A stretch of 64,000 nucleotides of DNA, taken from the NCBI RefSeq assembly GCF_000156235.1, contig NZ_DS996805.1, positions 992,001 to 1,056,000 on the forward strand, written 5' to 3'. Made by a program: the position numbers and the translations under genes. Each line of letters begins with the position of its first letter. Position 1 is the first letter of the stretch. The DNA is from Pseudovibrio sp000156235 (GTDB taxonomy: Bacteria > Pseudomonadota > Alphaproteobacteria > Rhizobiales > Stappiaceae). The notes beneath the pieces were generated by a model that was not told the origin of the DNA, ran no database searches, and saw only the letters and a list, made by a program, of their open reading frames with translations. This document shows positions 61,340 through 64,000 of this stretch, piece after piece.

Positions 61340-62233
61340 TTAGCTCATGAAGATCAGTGCACAGCCAACAATAACGAGGAGTGCTCCGATCCATGCGCCG
61401 ATGGCTGGGAACTCTTTGGTCTGCCACCAGAGAACCGGAAGCATCATTGCTGGCGTTGTTGCGGAAAGCGTTGAGACGATGCCTACTTCGCCGCCACTGA
61501 GTGCATAGAGGATCAAGGTCATACCAATGCCCATGCCAAGCATGCCGGACAAGGATGCGAGTGCGACGATCTCTTTGTTGATCGGGTTTGCAAGGCGGAA
61601 TGGACGGCCTGGCAGGTAGAACAGCGCCAGCAAGCCAAAGGCAGCGATAGTACAGCGCATGAGGGAGATCGCGACAGGGTCAGCACCACTTTCCATGACG
61701 GGACGGATGATGATCGAACCCACGGACTGGGAGAGAGCCGCCAAAGTACCGAAGAGGACGCCGACCACGACCGGACCTCTGATTGCTTCCCATTTATGCA
61801 GTTGGTCTTTGCGTTTTCCGAATGCGATGGCAAGGATAACGCCGACAAGAACACAGGCAATGCCGATAACGGCCTGCAGAGAAAGCTCTTCGGACAAGAA
61901 CAACCAGCCCAGCAGAGCTGACATGGGTGCGTTCATGGAAAACAGAATGGCGGTACGGCGCGGCCCCATACGATTGAGGGTGAGGAACAACAGTGTGTCA
62001 CCCATGAAGATGCCGATAAAACCAGACAAGAAGATGAGTGATGCATGGCTAGAATCAACGGTGTTCCAGGTGCCGGTTGCAAACACATAGGCGCCCAGAA
62101 ACAGCACAACGAACCACATGCGCACGCAGTTGAAGCCGATAGCTCCTAAATGCGCAGCAGGTTTTGCAGAGATGAGACCACCGATGGCCCAGGTGGCAGC
62201 AGCACCGAGCGCGGCAACTTCGAATAAAAACAT
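61340..62233 (-). CDS. EamA-family drug/metabolite transporter
   Basis: This is a ten-segment DMT-superfamily membrane protein, 297 residues, with two EamA repeats. The first is around FIGIFMGDTLLFLTLNRMGPRRTAILFSMNAPMSALLGWLF, the second near GEVGIVSTLSATTPAMMLPVLW. The family exports or exchanges small metabolites; the substrate is unknown. It lies alone between the B12 operon and the fhs gene. It reads leftward toward the riboswitch, and no clear terminator is visible in between. Confidence 0.88.
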   Translation of the reverse strand: MFLFEVAALGAAATWAIGGLISAKPAAHLGAIGFNCVRMWFVVLFLGAYVFATGTWNTVDSSHASLIFLSGFIGIFMGDTLLFLTLNRMGPRRTAILFSMNAPMSALLGWLFLSEELSLQAVIGIACVLVGVILAIAFGKRKDQLHKWEAIRGPVVVGVLFGTLAALSQSVGSIIIRPVMESGADPVAISLMRCTIAAFGLLALFYLPGRPFRLANPINKEIVALASLSGMLGMGIGMTLILYALSGGEVGIVSTLSATTPAMMLPVLWWQTKEFPAIGAWIGALLVIVGCALIFMS

Positions 62234-62564
62234 GGGGTGACCTAACCGACGAAACTAAGGCCTTGGCGTAGATAATTTGAAAACCCAAACAGCTCTAAAG
62301 CCCTTGGATTTGTCGTGCAAGCTCAGTTTGGTGATATTTAGAACAGACCAACAGCTATTCAGGCAATAATGTTTCCAGTCTCAGCAGAAATACAAATGAC
62401 AGCCGTTAACTAAGTTGCTTTCAAGTGATCGGACACAATCTTGAACTTTCTACGTGCATTCGTTAGAGCTTCTACGTAGGGATTACATTGCTGTTCCTGC
62501 CTGATTTGCGTTTTGACGCTCTCTCCGGCTCCTTTGGTGACCTGTTCTAATCTGGAGATTTTCC
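62234..62564. other. intergenic region upstream of fhs
   Basis: This 331-base divergent gap contains no convincing gene. The sequence TTCTACGT is directly repeated at about 62447 and 62469. I could not recognise a folate riboswitch or other leader in it. Confidence 0.5.
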
Positions 62565-64000
62565 ATGAAAGATATTGAAATTGCCCGCGCAGCAGACATG
62601 AAACCAATTGCGCGTATCGCTCAAAATCTGGAGATCCCGGAGGATGCTCTTGAGCCCTATGGTCGCTTTAAAGCCAAAGTGAACCTGGATGAGATGCCGG
62701 AGGTGAACAGCCGGCCGCATGGAAAACTCATACTTGTGACTGCTGTTTCCCCTACTCCTGCTGGTGAAGGCAAGACGACAACGACGGTTGGCCTTGGTGA
62801 TGCACTGAACCGCATTGGCCTGAAAACAACCATTTGCCTGCGTGAACCTTCTCTAGGGCCTTGCTTTGGCATGAAGGGCGGCGCTGCTGGTGGTGGTTAT
62901 GCGCAGGTGGTGCCGATGGAGGATATCAATCTTCATTTCACCGGTGATCTGCATGCAATCACCGCAGCTCATAACCTACTATCAGCTATGATCGACAACC
63001 ACATCTACTGGGGCAATGCGGAGAATATCGATCAACGCCGTATTGTTTGGCGCCGCGTGGTGGACATCAATGATCGTTCACTGCGTTCCATCACCACTGG
63101 CCTTGGCGGTGTGAGCAATGGATACCCAAGCGAGTCCGGATACGACATCACCGTTGCCTCTGAAGTGATGGCAGTGCTGTGCTTGGCGGAGAACCTGCAG
63201 GATCTTCAGGACCGACTTGGCCGATTGTTGATTGCGTATCGTAAAGACAAGACACCAGTTTACTGCCGTGACCTGAAAGCTGATGGTGCGATGACGGCTC
63301 TGCTGAAAGATGCCTTCCGCCCTAATCTGGTGCAGACACTGGAGAACAATCCGGCCTTTATTCATGGCGGCCCGTTTGCAAACATCGCACATGGCTGCAA
63401 CTCTGTGATCGCGACCAAGACAGCCTTGCGCCTTTCTGATAATGTGGTGACAGAGGCAGGTTTCGGCGCAGATCTTGGTGCGGAGAAGTTCTTTAACATC
63501 AAATGTCGCCAAGCTGGTTTGACACCAAATGCGGTGGTGGTTGTGGCAACTGTGCGTGCCTTGAAGATGCATGGTGGTGTTGCCAAGAACGCATTGACGG
63601 AAGAGAATATCGACGCGCTTGAGAAAGGCATGAGCAATCTGGAGCGCCACGTCAAAAATTGCCAGAGCTACGGCGTGCCTGTGATTGTTGCCATCAATCG
63701 CTATGGCCCTGATACGGATCAGGAAATCGCCAGTATTATGCAGCGCATGGAGAAACTTGGTGTAAAGGCTGTTCCGTGCACACACTGGGCTAATGGTTCC
63801 AAAGGCACCGAGCAGCTCGCAACTTCGGTTTCTGAAATTCTGCAGACAACTGAAGCTGACTTCAAACATCTTTACGAGGATGACCTGGGCCTTTGGAAAA
63901 AGATCCGCCGCATCTGCAAGAAGATTTATGGTGCCTCCAAAGTCACTTGCGATCAATCAGTAAAAGATCAGCTGAAGGCCTATGAAGAGCAAGGCTACGG
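62565..64000 (+). CDS. fhs: formate-tetrahydrofolate ligase (partial)
   Basis: This enzyme makes 10-formyltetrahydrofolate from formate, ATP and tetrahydrofolate, feeding one-carbon metabolism. The first 478 codons lie in the window; the family is about 555, so some 80 residues are cut off. The ATP loop is PTPAGEGKTTTT (near residue 66), followed by LREPSLGPCFGMKGGAAGGG and later GGPFANIAHGCNS. The ATG at 62565 has TGGAGA upstream. Confidence 0.93.
   Translation, partial: MKDIEIARAADMKPIARIAQNLEIPEDALEPYGRFKAKVNLDEMPEVNSRPHGKLILVTAVSPTPAGEGKTTTTVGLGDALNRIGLKTTICLREPSLGPCFGMKGGAAGGGYAQVVPMEDINLHFTGDLHAITAAHNLLSAMIDNHIYWGNAENIDQRRIVWRRVVDINDRSLRSITTGLGGVSNGYPSESGYDITVASEVMAVLCLAENLQDLQDRLGRLLIAYRKDKTPVYCRDLKADGAMTALLKDAFRPNLVQTLENNPAFIHGGPFANIAHGCNSVIATKTALRLSDNVVTEAGFGADLGAEKFFNIKCRQAGLTPNAVVVVATVRALKMHGGVAKNALTEENIDALEKGMSNLERHVKNCQSYGVPVIVAINRYGPDTDQEIASIMQRMEKLGVKAVPCTHWANGSKGTEQLATSVSEILQTTEADFKHLYEDDLGLWKKIRRICKKIYGASKVTCDQSVKDQLKAYEEQGY

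Noticed and set aside
62234..62564. Possible folate riboswitch upstream of fhs
   Set aside because: I could not find conserved blocks of the known folate riboswitch classes by eye.
63078..63956. 292-codon minus-strand frame over fhs
   Set aside because: Antisense to a highly conserved enzyme; no domain visible.

Overview
The window looks like the chromosome of a marine-type alphaproteobacterium. The gene content (two TRAP transporters, alpha-type iorAB, a GtsABC-like sugar importer, a RutR homologue, an isatin-hydrolase-like enzyme) and the moderate GC point to Hyphomicrobiales, perhaps the Stappiaceae/Pseudovibrio group. The genus is inference. I saw no tRNA, rRNA, CRISPR array, insertion sequence or phage gene. 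The DNA is gene-dense and arranged as catabolic and uptake operons.

Region 1 (1-16.2 kb) is an aromatic catabolic island. It holds indolepyruvate:ferredoxin oxidoreductase (iorAB), two MarR regulators, a TRAP transporter, a Rieske dioxygenase (alpha, beta, reductase), an acyl-CoA ligase, a thiolase-like protein, a DUF35/SDR fusion, an isatin-hydrolase-like cyclase-family enzyme and an SDR. The set fits indole-3-acetate degradation through isatin. The thiolase-like protein lacks the usual Cys and His, and the SDR half of its partner lacks Gly-rich, Tyr and Lys motifs, so the pair may be a retro-aldolase. Two promoters carry the same operator, TATATG-N6-CATATT.

Region 2 (16.2-26.9 kb) holds soxR with a perfect-arm SoxR box facing a metallo-beta-lactamase-fold gene, a CUT1 sugar ABC importer with a LacI regulator, an HD phosphohydrolase, an alkaline phosphatase and a DUF3422 protein. 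Region 3 (26.9-36.2 kb) is an alpha-galactoside locus: a peptide/oligosaccharide-type ABC importer, a MelR-like regulator, an SDR and melA. Region 4 (36.3-43.1 kb) holds an amidase, a second TRAP transporter, a TetR regulator and a fadD-like ligase.

Region 5 (43.1-56.2 kb) is the most striking. A pyrimidine-type operon (ureidopropionase-like hydrolase, dihydropyrimidinase, NCS1 transporter, DUF1330) stands back to back with a complete coenzyme F420 operon (cofG, cofH, cofD, cofC, cofE, an F420:NADP reductase and an LLM-class F420 oxidoreductase). The F420 operon is followed by a rutR homologue. No dihydropyrimidine dehydrogenase is present in the window. I propose that the F420 enzyme supplies the missing pyrimidine redox step.

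Region 6 (56.2-64 kb) is a vitamin B12 uptake locus (btuB-btuF-btuC-btuD) behind a cobalamin riboswitch, then an EamA transporter and the start of formate-tetrahydrofolate ligase.
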